Shown here one piece after another: positions 42,372-49,742 of a DNA stretch of 64,000 nt. Numbering within the stretch: the first letter of the stretch is position 1; the number at the start of each line of letters is the position of its first letter. Source of the DNA: Elusimicrobiota bacterium (GTDB lineage Bacteria > Elusimicrobiota > Elusimicrobia > UBA1565 > UBA9628). The position numbers and the translations under genes were made by a program. The notes below the pieces were generated by a model. The model saw nothing but the letters and a program-made list of their open reading frames with translations, made no database searches and was not told the origin of the DNA. The stretch lies in contig JACQAZ010000019.1 in the NCBI GenBank assembly GCA_016194705.1, positions 1 to 64,000 of the forward strand, in the 5' to 3' direction.

Positions 42372-42956
42372 TCATGATTTGACCCCCCGCCAGATCGTCT
42401 CTGCCGTTTCCGCGCTGAGTTCGGTCAACGGGACTTTGACCAGCCCCCAGGAGCGCAGGACGCACAGCCGATGGATGGGGCCCAAGATGAGCGAGAACAG
42501 GACGAATCTATCCCCCCGGCGCAATTCGCCGCGCCTTTGCCCCTCTTCGACGATCTGCTCGACGAGCTTGCCGGGATGGAGATAGTCCCGCGTGAATTTC
42601 CGGAGCTCGCGATGTTCCGAGAGGATCAGAAAGTAGAAGAGGGTCCGGTTCTTCTCGCAGGCTGAGAAGGATTCGGCCACGAGGATCCGGATGCGCTCCT
42701 TGGCGGGCCGCACCGCCAGCACGCGGCCCAGGAGCTGCGCCGTGTACTCCTTGAGATTCTTGGCGAAAAGGTACCAGGCGAGGTCTTCCTTGCTCTTGAA
42801 ATGCCGGTAGAGCGCCCCCTCCGCGACGCCGGCGGCGGCGGCGATGTCCCGGATGCTGGTGCCGTCGATGCCGCGCTTGACGAAGAGCTTGAGAGCGGAG
42901 CCGAGGATCGAAGGGAGCTTCGTCTTCTTCTTGGCCTGCTCGACGTGGATCTGCAT
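42372..42956 (-). CDS. TetR/AcrR-family transcriptional regulator
   Basis: From ATG 42956 the protein has 194 residues. The N-terminal helix-turn-helix reads ALKLFVKRGIDGTSIRDIAA then AGVAEGALYRHFKSKEDLAW, a textbook TetR domain. The C-terminal ligand domain is not identifiable. A consensus promoter precedes it, and an inverted repeat overlapping the predicted transcription start suggests autoregulation. It is divergent from the CvpA-like gene and lies 15 bp from the end of the upstream promoter region of the giant gene, so either could be a target. Confidence 0.9.
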   Translation of the reverse strand: MQIHVEQAKKKTKLPSILGSALKLFVKRGIDGTSIRDIAAAAGVAEGALYRHFKSKEDLAWYLFAKNLKEYTAQLLGRVLAVRPAKERIRILVAESFSACEKNRTLFYFLILSEHRELRKFTRDYLHPGKLVEQIVEEGQRRGELRRGDRFVLFSLILGPIHRLCVLRSWGLVKVPLTELSAETAETIWRGVKS

Positions 42957-42958
42957 AT

Positions 42959-42974
42959 GTGAATGAATGTTCAC
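42959..42974. promoter_or_regulatory. Candidate TetR operator
   Basis: GTGAATGAATGTTCAC has 5-bp arms (GTGAA/TTCAC) with a 6-bp centre. It lies between the TetR -10 box and its ATG, where a bound repressor would block initiation. The TGAA...TTCA form is common for AcrR-type operators. Confidence 0.6.
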
Positions 42975-42978
42975 TCGC

Positions 42979-43007
42979 AGTATAGCAGGCGAAGGCCTGC
43001 TTGTCAA
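42979..43007 (-). promoter_or_regulatory. Consensus TetR promoter
   Basis: Minus-strand TTGACA, exactly 17 nt, TATACT. It is back to back with the CvpA promoter, with 12 bp between the two -35 boxes. Confidence 0.72.
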
Positions 43008-43019
43008 GGCCCAGGCATC

Positions 43020-43048
43020 TTGACGCGGGGCCCGACCTCTGCTACCCT
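43020..43048 (+). promoter_or_regulatory. CvpA-like gene promoter
   Basis: TTGACG, 17-nt spacer, TACCCT, then 9 nt to the ATG at 43058. The leader would be at most a few nucleotides. Confidence 0.62.
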
Positions 43049-43057
43049 CGCAGGGAC

Positions 43058-43813
43058 ATGGGGCTCGACCTTGGTTTGGCCGTGGTGGTCGTTCTCTTCG
43101 GCGCGCTGGGCGCCTTCTCGGGCGCGATCAAGCAGCTCGCCCACGCGCTGGGCCTGGTGCTGGCCTACTTCCTCGCCAAGCCATTGGCCGCCGCCGCCGC
43201 TCCCGCGCTGGCGGCGCGCCTGTCGCTTCCCCCGGCCGCCGTCAAGATCGGGCTCTCGGCGGTCGGCTTCTATCCTTTATATCTGGCGCTCTCGCTGCTG
43301 GCCGCGGTGATCCTGCACAAGCTCGCGGGAGCCCAGGAAAAAAGCCCTTGGGACAGACAAGCGGGCTTCGCGATGGGGGCGCTTAAGGGTTGCTTCCTGG
43401 TCTATGTCCCCCTCTCCTTGGCCCTCTTCATGGAGACAAAGGTCCCCGCGGAGGTGCGCGATTCGTTCCAAGTCCCCCACACCGCCGTCACCGATTGGAC
43501 GCGCCGGCACAATCTCTTCTCGTCGATCACGCTGCCGCAGCTGACCAACATGCAGAAGCTCATGGACGCGGCGAAGAACCCCCAGGCTGCCGCGGCCCTG
43601 CTCGGAGATTCAAAGCTCCAGGGTATGCTGGGGGACCCCGGGCTTCAGTCAGCGCTCAAGGACGACTCGGTCATGAAGGCCTTCGAATCGGGAGACTTGG
43701 AGGCCCTGCAGAAGGACCCGCGGATCGCGGCTCTGCTCAAGGACCCGAGGCTCAGCGGCCAGATGCCTGACTTGGAAAAGGCGCTCAAGGTCGATTCGGC
43801 GGGCGAGCGCTAA
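43058..43813 (+). CDS. CvpA-family membrane protein with extended C-terminal tail
   Basis: The 251-residue protein has about four membrane segments (LGLAVVVVLFGALGAFSGAI at the start) followed by QAGFAMGALKGCFLVYVPLS, which matches the CvpA colicin-V-production/envelope family. The C-terminal 110 residues are soluble and contain short L-x-D-P repeats (GMLGDPGLQSAL, ALQKDPRIAALLKDPRLSG), an unusual tail for CvpA. The track start at 43001 lies upstream of the promoter. Its 3' end overlaps the convergent glycosylase gene by 4 nt. Confidence 0.78.
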   Translation: MGLDLGLAVVVVLFGALGAFSGAIKQLAHALGLVLAYFLAKPLAAAAAPALAARLSLPPAAVKIGLSAVGFYPLYLALSLLAAVILHKLAGAQEKSPWDRQAGFAMGALKGCFLVYVPLSLALFMETKVPAEVRDSFQVPHTAVTDWTRRHNLFSSITLPQLTNMQKLMDAAKNPQAAAALLGDSKLQGMLGDPGLQSALKDDSVMKAFESGDLEALQKDPRIAALLKDPRLSGQMPDLEKALKVDSAGER

Positions 43814-44298
43814 AGTGCCTCGCCGATGGCGCGCCAGGCGTCGAGCTTCTCCGCGTAGGTGAGCCCCGCATGGGCGGGGCTGCTCGAGGGCAGGCGCGCG
43901 AAGGAGACGCCCGCGGGAAGGCTCTCGGCGATGAACGCTTTGAAAGCGCTTTCCGCCTTGCCTCCGTTCAGAAAGACGATCTTGATCTCGGTCTCCCTCA
44001 AAAGCTCGGCCACCCGGTTGGGCTCTTCGTCTTCGATGTCGGCGTCGAGGCTGCCCTCGCGCTCGCAGGCGGCGAGCACGTCCCAGAGCGCCACGCCGCT
44101 GCTTTTCAGGACCGCGAGGCGGTCCTCGTAGGTCATGAGCGGCAGGTCTTTGCCCAGGACCTCGCCGAGCAGGCGCCAGAACTGGTTCTGCGGGTGCGCG
44201 TAGTATTGCTTTTTCTTGAGCGAGGCGGCGCCGGGCATCGAGCCGAGGATCAGGACCTTGGCGCCGGGAGCGACGACGGGGGGAAACGAGCGCGGCAC
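43810..44298 (-). CDS. DNA-deoxyinosine/uracil glycosylase family protein
   Basis: The GTG at 44298 gives 162 residues; the 705-aa track ORF continues into an antisense frame. VLILGSMPGAASLKKKQYYA followed by HPQNQFWRLLGEVLG is the hallmark of the HDG branch of the uracil-DNA glycosylase superfamily, and LPSSSPAHAG is the second active-site motif. These enzymes remove deaminated bases such as hypoxanthine or uracil from DNA. It starts 2 nt after the cyclase stop and is in its operon. Confidence 0.87.
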   Translation of the reverse strand: MPRSFPPVVAPGAKVLILGSMPGAASLKKKQYYAHPQNQFWRLLGEVLGKDLPLMTYEDRLAVLKSSGVALWDVLAACEREGSLDADIEDEEPNRVAELLRETEIKIVFLNGGKAESAFKAFIAESLPAGVSFARLPSSSPAHAGLTYAEKLDAWRAIGEAL

Positions 44299-44300
44299 GG

Positions 44301-46115
44301 CTAGGGGGCCTTGGGGATCAGGCGGCGAAGCTTGAAGGCCTGGCTCAAGCCCTTGAGGCGGATCTCGAAATCCTCGGCGGTGGTCGGATGGTGCTCGGCC
44401 ATGCACTGGCAGGCGCCGGCGTCGGCCAGCACGGCCTGAGTGATGACGACGTCGCCGCCCTTGCTCTCGTTCTGGACGCGCGCGCCGACGTTGACGGTCG
44501 TGCCGAAATAGTCGAGCACCTCGTTGGCGTTGATCGCGATGGCCGGGCCCATGTGGAGCCCAAGCTTGATGACGACCGCCGGCTTGGGCTTGAGCCGGGC
44601 GTTGAGCTCGGCCACGTGCTCCTGGATCTCGAGCGCGGCCTCGAGCGCGGGGGCCGCGGACGGGAAGACCGCCATGACGGCGTCGCCGATGGTCTTGACC
44701 ACCGCGCCGTCCTGCTCGGCGATCTTGGCGAACATGTAGTCGAAGTGGTCGCGTACGACGGAATAGGCCGTCGCGTCGCCGATGCTCTCGTAGAGCGCGG
44801 TCGAGCCCTTGAGGTCCGAGAACAGCACGGCGATGTTCTTGACGGCGATCTCGACGCCGGGGGCCAGCACCTCGGAGGAGAACAGGTCGCGGAACTCCTG
44901 CAGGGCCGTCACGCCGCACGCGGTCGCGCCCTTCTCCTTCCAGCTCTCCTTCTCGAGCCGCACGAGCATGGGCTCGGTCGCCGGCTGCAGGATGAGCTTG
45001 ACCGTTCCGGGCTTGAAGCGCAGCTCGCAGCCGCCCTCGCATTTCGACATGTCGACGTTGAGCGTGGAGGGAGCCTCCACGGAGGGGCGCAGCCAGAGGA
45101 ACTTGCGCGAGGCGAGGTCGCGCAGGCGGTAGGACTCGGCCTTGAGGTCGACCTCCGCGCTCCGGGCCCGGCCCGGCCCGACGATGAGCTGCGCGAGCGC
45201 GAAGGGCGCCTTCGAGGGGTTGCCGACGCAAAAGACCGCGGTATCGACCGGGCGGACCGCGGGGCTCACGGTGAAGCGCACCTCGACCGCCTGGTCCATG
45301 TTGACGCCGTATTCGATGCCGCAGGCCGGGCAGTGCGCCGTGCTCTTGAGGTCCTTCAAGTGCGCGATGTTCTCCTTGGGTCCGCCGCAATTGGGGCAAA
45401 GCACGTCCCAGTTCATGTCGAGGAGCCCGGCCTTGACGGCCTGCAGGCAGACCTTGAGGGTCTTGCAGCGGTCGAAGCCCCAGAGATCGGCGAGCTCGTA
45501 GGGCCTCATGCGGGAGAGCTGGTCGTCGTAGGCGTTGCGCAGGAAGGAGATCAAGCGGTCGGCGACGGCTTGATCGACGGGGGCCGCGTGCAGCGCCTCG
45601 GACTTGAGCTTGAGCGAGGTCTCGCGCGGCGGCGTCTTGACGCGATGGACCGGGAAGGGCTCGGGACCGGCCGCCTTGAGGGACTGGTCGATGGCCCGCA
45701 CGAGGCGTTCGGAGCCGTTGATCGCCTTGCGTCCCGTGACGTACTTGACGAGAAAGCCGCCCAGAGCGTTGCGCGGAGTGAAGGTCGAATCGAGCTTGAC
45801 CGTGCAACCGCGCCCATCGGCGATGAACTCGATGCCTCCCTCGAAGCGCGCGATGGGTCCGCCGTCGAACTCGCGCACGCCTTTGAAGAAGCGCCCTTCG
45901 ACCCACTCGAAGGGCAGCTCCTTCCACGAGAGCGGGATGCCGAACAGGCGCGCGCGCACCGTCGTGGCGAAGGCCGAGGCTCCGGGGCCGCCCTGCGTCA
46001 TGGCGGGCAGGCCCAGGGCCTTGTTGAAGCGGCCGGTGTTCGAGATCAGCGGCCAGAGCTCCTCGGGCGAGGACTCGAGCTTGAGCTCGCGGCGCATGGG
46101 GATGGCGTCTCGCAT
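44301..46115 (-). CDS. Adenylate/guanylate cyclase with DUF5939/SRPBCC-type N-terminus
   Basis: The 604-residue protein begins with a lipid-binding-like (SRPBCC) domain (LESSPEELWPLISNTGRFNK). A DUF5939-type region with a zinc ribbon (CPNCGG and CPACGIEYG, about residues 240-270) follows, then a class III cyclase. Catalytic residues are intact: Asp in LFSDLKGSTAL, Lys and Asp in VKTIGDAVMAVF, and Asn/Arg in TVNVGARVQ. It is cytoplasmic, with no membrane helix. The promoter is TTGACG-17-CAGAAT, 6 nt before the ATG. Confidence 0.88.
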   Translation of the reverse strand: MRDAIPMRRELKLESSPEELWPLISNTGRFNKALGLPAMTQGGPGASAFATTVRARLFGIPLSWKELPFEWVEGRFFKGVREFDGGPIARFEGGIEFIADGRGCTVKLDSTFTPRNALGGFLVKYVTGRKAINGSERLVRAIDQSLKAAGPEPFPVHRVKTPPRETSLKLKSEALHAAPVDQAVADRLISFLRNAYDDQLSRMRPYELADLWGFDRCKTLKVCLQAVKAGLLDMNWDVLCPNCGGPKENIAHLKDLKSTAHCPACGIEYGVNMDQAVEVRFTVSPAVRPVDTAVFCVGNPSKAPFALAQLIVGPGRARSAEVDLKAESYRLRDLASRKFLWLRPSVEAPSTLNVDMSKCEGGCELRFKPGTVKLILQPATEPMLVRLEKESWKEKGATACGVTALQEFRDLFSSEVLAPGVEIAVKNIAVLFSDLKGSTALYESIGDATAYSVVRDHFDYMFAKIAEQDGAVVKTIGDAVMAVFPSAAPALEAALEIQEHVAELNARLKPKPAVVIKLGLHMGPAIAINANEVLDYFGTTVNVGARVQNESKGGDVVITQAVLADAGACQCMAEHHPTTAEDFEIRLKGLSQAFKLRRLIPKAP

Positions 46116-46121
46116 GAAGCC

Positions 46122-46150
46122 ATTCTGCCGGTTTTGCCGGACAGCGTCAA
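46122..46150 (-). promoter_or_regulatory. Leaderless promoter of the DUF5939 cyclase gene
   Basis: Minus-strand TTGACG, 17-nt spacer, CAGAAT, 6 nt, ATG. The -35 overlaps the last codons of the upstream DUF1460 gene. Confidence 0.62.
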
Positions 46151-46986
46151 GGCTCTCGGATCGCGTTGAGGTTGACGCCGAGCGGTTTCCACGAAGAGCC
46201 GGAGCAGGAGCGGAAGTACTCGAGTGCGGGGACGTCGAGGTACTCCTTGCCCGACGCCGCGTGGCGCACGAATTTACCCTTCTTCCCGATGAGCAGGACT
46301 TGGTGTGAAATGATGGTCGGTTTACCGGGACGGTCCTCGCGCACGAGGTTGGCGATCGTGCCCGACGGGAGCTTCGGCATGAGCGTCTCCAGCTGGTCCA
46401 TCGGGAGATATGGCGTCAGCGTCTCTTGGTCGGCGAACCGAGCCCCCAAGGCTTGGAGGTCCTTGATGCGCTTCTCCTTCTCGGAGCCCGGCGTCGTGGA
46501 GGGAAAGCCCTGTATGTCGTCGAGCGTGCGCTGGGCGTACCAATCGCGCTTGCAGACGAGCTTGCGGAGGCGTTTGGTTTTCGGCCCGGCGACGGCCTCG
46601 GTGATGTCCTCGAGGAAGCCCGCCGCGGCGTTGTTGGGGATCCAGTCGGCCTCGATGAAATGGTTGCGGGTTTCGTAGCCGATTCGGCCGTCCTTGTAGC
46701 GTATCCTCTGCAGAGTGTCGTGCAGGGCTTTCTCGAGGTCGCCCGTGAGCGCGAGCGCCATCACCTGTTCGACGGAGGTCGTGCAGTCGGCATGGCGGAA
46801 ACTGTACACGGGATCTCTGTCGAAAGGCGCGCCGTCGCCCTCGCCGAGGCAGCCGAGCTTGTAGGGCGTACCGATGAAGGCCGAGCTGACCGTCTCGACG
46901 CGGGACGGGAGAGTGGGCTGGGACTCATGGATATTGCGCAGCGCCGCCGCGATCTCGGGTTCCGTCATCGCGACGAAGCGCGTCAT
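46147..46986 (-). CDS. DUF1460 N-acetylmuramoyl-L-alanine amidase-like protein
   Basis: From ATG 46986 the protein has 279 residues. FIGTPYKLGCLGEGDGAPFD, FRHADCTTSVEQVMALALT (candidate nucleophile Cys), NHFIEADWIPNNAA (candidate His) and TPYLPMDQL match the DUF1460 group, a NlpC/P60-like fold thought to cleave peptidoglycan peptides. No signal peptide is evident from this start. It is translationally coupled to ampG (ATGA overlap), so it probably processes imported muropeptides. Confidence 0.8.
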   Translation of the reverse strand: MTRFVAMTEPEIAAALRNIHESQPTLPSRVETVSSAFIGTPYKLGCLGEGDGAPFDRDPVYSFRHADCTTSVEQVMALALTGDLEKALHDTLQRIRYKDGRIGYETRNHFIEADWIPNNAAAGFLEDITEAVAGPKTKRLRKLVCKRDWYAQRTLDDIQGFPSTTPGSEKEKRIKDLQALGARFADQETLTPYLPMDQLETLMPKLPSGTIANLVREDRPGKPTIISHQVLLIGKKGKFVRHAASGKEYLDVPALEYFRSCSGSSWKPLGVNLNAIREP

Positions 46987-48209
46987 GCGATTTCCGGCCG
47001 GGTCCAGCGGTCGTAGCGCGTCAAGAGGAGCAGGCCCGGGATCATGGCGACGATGCAGACCAGAAAAAACGCCTGCCAGCCCAGGGCCTTGACGATGAAG
47101 CCCGTGGGTGCGGCGCCGATCGTGCGCGTCAGCGCGAACATGCTCGAGAACAGCGCGTACTGCGTGGCCGTGAAGCGCTTGTCGCAGATGTTCATGAGGA
47201 AGGCCTGGAAGGCCGCGGTCCCCATGCCCGAGCAGAAATTCTCGGCGGCGATCGAGACCACCATGGTCGGGTAGTGGTGGCCGACGTGGGCCAGCAGCAT
47301 GAAGGCGATCGTCGAGACGCCTTGAAAGAGACCGAAGGTCCACAGGGAGCGCTTGACGCCCAGGCGCACCATCAAGGCCCCCCCCGCCAAGGCTCCGACG
47401 ATGGTGGCGATCATGCCGACGCTCTTCGAGACCGCCCCGATGTCGGTCTTGGAAAAGCCCAGCTCCAGGATGAAGGGCGTCATCAAGGCGGTCGCCATCA
47501 CGACGTCGACTTTATAAAGGAGGATGAAGGCGAGCATCTCGAGCGAGCCGGTGCGCTTGAAGAACTCGCTGAAGGGATGGGCCACCGCTTCTTGGAGGCT
47601 GCGCGGAGGCGCGGGGGCCACGCGCGGCTCCGGGGCGAAAAAAGTGGCCGCGATGCCGACGCCCATGGCGGCGGCCATCGTGCAGTAAACCACCGGCCAG
47701 CTCACGTGATCGGCCATGATGAGAGCGACCGAGCCCGAGACCAGCATGGCCATCCTGTAGCCGCCCGTGCTGAACGCCGCTCCCGGCCCGAGCTCGTCTT
47801 TCTCGAGAACGTCCGAGCGGTAGGCGTCGATCGCGATGTCCTGGCTGGCGCTGAAAAAACAGGCCAGCACGGCGATGAAGGCAGTGGCGGCCGGCGCCTT
47901 GGCGGGCTGGCTGAAGGCCAGGGCCGCGATCGAGACGGCCAGGGCCAGCTGCATGAGCAGGATCCAGCCCCGGCGGCGTCCGAAGAGCGGCGGCACGAAG
48001 CGGTCCATCAAAGGCGCCCAGACGAACTTGAAGCCGTAGGGCATCCCGACCAGCGAGAACAGGCCGATCACCGTGAGATCGACGCCCTCGGTCTTCATCC
48101 AGGCCTGAAGCGTCGCCCCGGTCAGGGCCAGCGGCAGGCCCGACGAGAAGCCGAGCAAGGTGACCGCGAGAAGTCGCCGGCTTTTGAGCACGGCGAGCAA
48201 GGAGCGCAT
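46983..48209 (-). CDS. ampG: AmpG-like muropeptide permease (MFS)
   Basis: From ATG 48209 the protein has 408 residues and about 12 helices. VTLLGFSSGLPLALTGATLQ, LVGMPYGFKFVWAPLMDRF and ACFFSASQDIAIDAYRSDVL are characteristic of AmpG, which imports GlcNAc-anhydroMurNAc peptides for recycling. The track start at 48341 lies in the divergent M20 gene. TTGACG-17-TATACT ends 6 nt before the ATG, the clearest leaderless arrangement in the window. Confidence 0.88.
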   Translation of the reverse strand: MRSLLAVLKSRRLLAVTLLGFSSGLPLALTGATLQAWMKTEGVDLTVIGLFSLVGMPYGFKFVWAPLMDRFVPPLFGRRRGWILLMQLALAVSIAALAFSQPAKAPAATAFIAVLACFFSASQDIAIDAYRSDVLEKDELGPGAAFSTGGYRMAMLVSGSVALIMADHVSWPVVYCTMAAAMGVGIAATFFAPEPRVAPAPPRSLQEAVAHPFSEFFKRTGSLEMLAFILLYKVDVVMATALMTPFILELGFSKTDIGAVSKSVGMIATIVGALAGGALMVRLGVKRSLWTFGLFQGVSTIAFMLLAHVGHHYPTMVVSIAAENFCSGMGTAAFQAFLMNICDKRFTATQYALFSSMFALTRTIGAAPTGFIVKALGWQAFFLVCIVAMIPGLLLLTRYDRWTRPEIA

Positions 48210-48215
48210 GGCGGG

Positions 48216-48244
48216 AGTATATCCGCCGGGCGCGGAGCCGTCAA
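48216..48244 (-). promoter_or_regulatory. Leaderless ampG promoter
   Basis: Minus-strand TTGACG, exactly 17 nt, TATACT, then CCCGCC and ATG. The predicted +1 coincides with the A of the ATG. Confidence 0.72.
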
Positions 48245-48270
48245 GGCCGGTTATTGTATACTTGAAAGCG

Positions 48271-49581
48271 ATGGCAGACTCCGAAGTCGTGCGCATCCTG
48301 CGCGACCTCATCCGCTTCGACACCTCCAATCCGCCGGGCAACGAGCGGCCGGCCGTCGATTATTTGGCCGCGATCTTGAAGGATGAGGGAGTCCCCTTCG
48401 AGATCGTCGAGCCCCTGCCGCGGCGCGCCAACATCGTGGCGCGACTCAAAGGGGACGCCTCCAAGCCGCCGCTGCTGCTCTCCGCGCACCTCGACGTCGT
48501 GCCCGCGCTCGAGGGCTGGGACCATCCCCCCTTCGCCGCCGAGGTCCACGACGGCTGCGTCTGGGGCCGGGGCGCCGTCGACATGAAGCACATGGCGGCG
48601 CAGAGCCTCGTCGCTTTGCTCCAGATCAAACGCAAGGGACTCAGGCTCAAGCGCGACTTGATCTTCGCCGGCGTCGCCGACGAGGAGGCCGGCGGCCAGG
48701 CGGGGGCCGGCTACTTGGTCGACCATCGCCCGGAGCTCATCAAGGCCGAGTTCTGCATGACGGAAGTCGGCGGCATCGCGACGCCGATCGGCGACACGGT
48801 CATCGTGCCCGTGCAGGTCGCTCAGAAAGGCTACTGCTGGTTCACGATGCGCGCGCGCGGCGAGGCCGGCCACGGCTCGAAGCCCAAGAAAGACACGGCC
48901 ATCGAGAAACTCGCCGCCGCCGTGCACAAGCTCTCCACGAGGCCGCTCGATTATCGCCTCACCTCCACGGCCGCGAAGTTTTTGAAGACGGTGGTCGCGG
49001 CGCACTCGGGCGCTTCCAAGGTCGCGCTCAAGGGGCTTTTCTACGGCAAGACCGCCGACATGGCGCTCAAGGCTCTGCCGAAGGAGCGCCGCGAGGTCTT
49101 CAACGCGATGCTCCACGACACGGCCGCGGTCACGGGGCTTGCCGCCGGGGTCAAGGTCAACGTGATCCCTAACGTGGCCGAAGCGCAGGTCGACGGCCGG
49201 TACCTGCCCGATACCAACGAGAAGAGGTTTCTGGCCCAAGTCCAGAAGATTGTCGGGCCCGACATCGAGCTGACCCCCTTCGACGGAGCGCCGGGGCTCG
49301 ACCAGAACCACGAGAGCGAGCTGTGGGACGTCATCGAGCGCGTCGTCAAGCGGCACGTCCCCGGCTGCACGGTGGCTCCCAACATGATCACCGGCATGAC
49401 CGACGCCAAGGACTACGCGCGCATCGGGATCAAGACCTACGGCTTCTCGCCCGTGCTCCTCAAGAAGGGCGAGTCCTTCGCCGAGCTCTACCACGCGCCC
49501 AACGAGCGCATTTCCATCTCCGGCCTCGAGGCGGGCTCGGTCTGGCTCAACGAAGTCGTCGAGCAGTTCTGCGCGGCATGA
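48271..49581 (+). CDS. M20 family metallopeptidase (ArgE/DapE/carboxypeptidase type)
   Basis: From ATG 48271 the protein has 436 residues. Zinc ligands and catalytic residues appear in LLSAHLDVVPA (His73), WGRGAVDMKHMAAQ (Asp104), and GVADEEAGGQAGAG (Glu138/139). The dimerisation domain starts near GEAGHGSKPKKDTA. It hydrolyses a peptide or acylated amino acid in the cytoplasm. TATACT lies 8 nt before the ATG. It is divergent from ampG, so a role in degrading recycled peptides is plausible but unproven. Confidence 0.87.
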   Translation: MADSEVVRILRDLIRFDTSNPPGNERPAVDYLAAILKDEGVPFEIVEPLPRRANIVARLKGDASKPPLLLSAHLDVVPALEGWDHPPFAAEVHDGCVWGRGAVDMKHMAAQSLVALLQIKRKGLRLKRDLIFAGVADEEAGGQAGAGYLVDHRPELIKAEFCMTEVGGIATPIGDTVIVPVQVAQKGYCWFTMRARGEAGHGSKPKKDTAIEKLAAAVHKLSTRPLDYRLTSTAAKFLKTVVAAHSGASKVALKGLFYGKTADMALKALPKERREVFNAMLHDTAAVTGLAAGVKVNVIPNVAEAQVDGRYLPDTNEKRFLAQVQKIVGPDIELTPFDGAPGLDQNHESELWDVIERVVKRHVPGCTVAPNMITGMTDAKDYARIGIKTYGFSPVLLKKGESFAELYHAPNERISISGLEAGSVWLNEVVEQFCAA

Positions 49582-49608
49582 CCGGGCCGTCGGTGGGCGT
49601 CTCTCCCA

Positions 49609-49654
49609 GGATTGTCAGTTTTTCCGGCCATATGTCAGGAAAAACTGACAATCC
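49609..49654. repeat. Perfect 17-bp inverted repeat
   Basis: GGATTGTCAGTTTTTCC and its exact complement flank a 12-nt centre (GGCCATATGTCA) in the 161-bp gap after the M20 gene. There is no T-tract after the stem on either strand. It could be a terminator-like RNA stem, a REP/MITE-like element or a binding site. Confidence 0.8.
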
Positions 49655-49742
49655 CGGCAGGGTCGATTCGAGGCGATGAGCCTTCGGCTCCAGCGCGGGG
49701 TTTCACCGATGGACGAGACGGCGCAAATCGTCTATAGTAAAG

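Noticed and set aside
43810-45927. 705-aa minus-strand ORF
   Set aside because: Only the last 162 residues (glycosylase) are real; the upstream part is an out-of-frame reading of the cyclase gene.
49609-49654. Insertion-sequence terminal repeats
   Set aside because: No transposase ORF lies between or beside the arms; they are only 12 nt apart.
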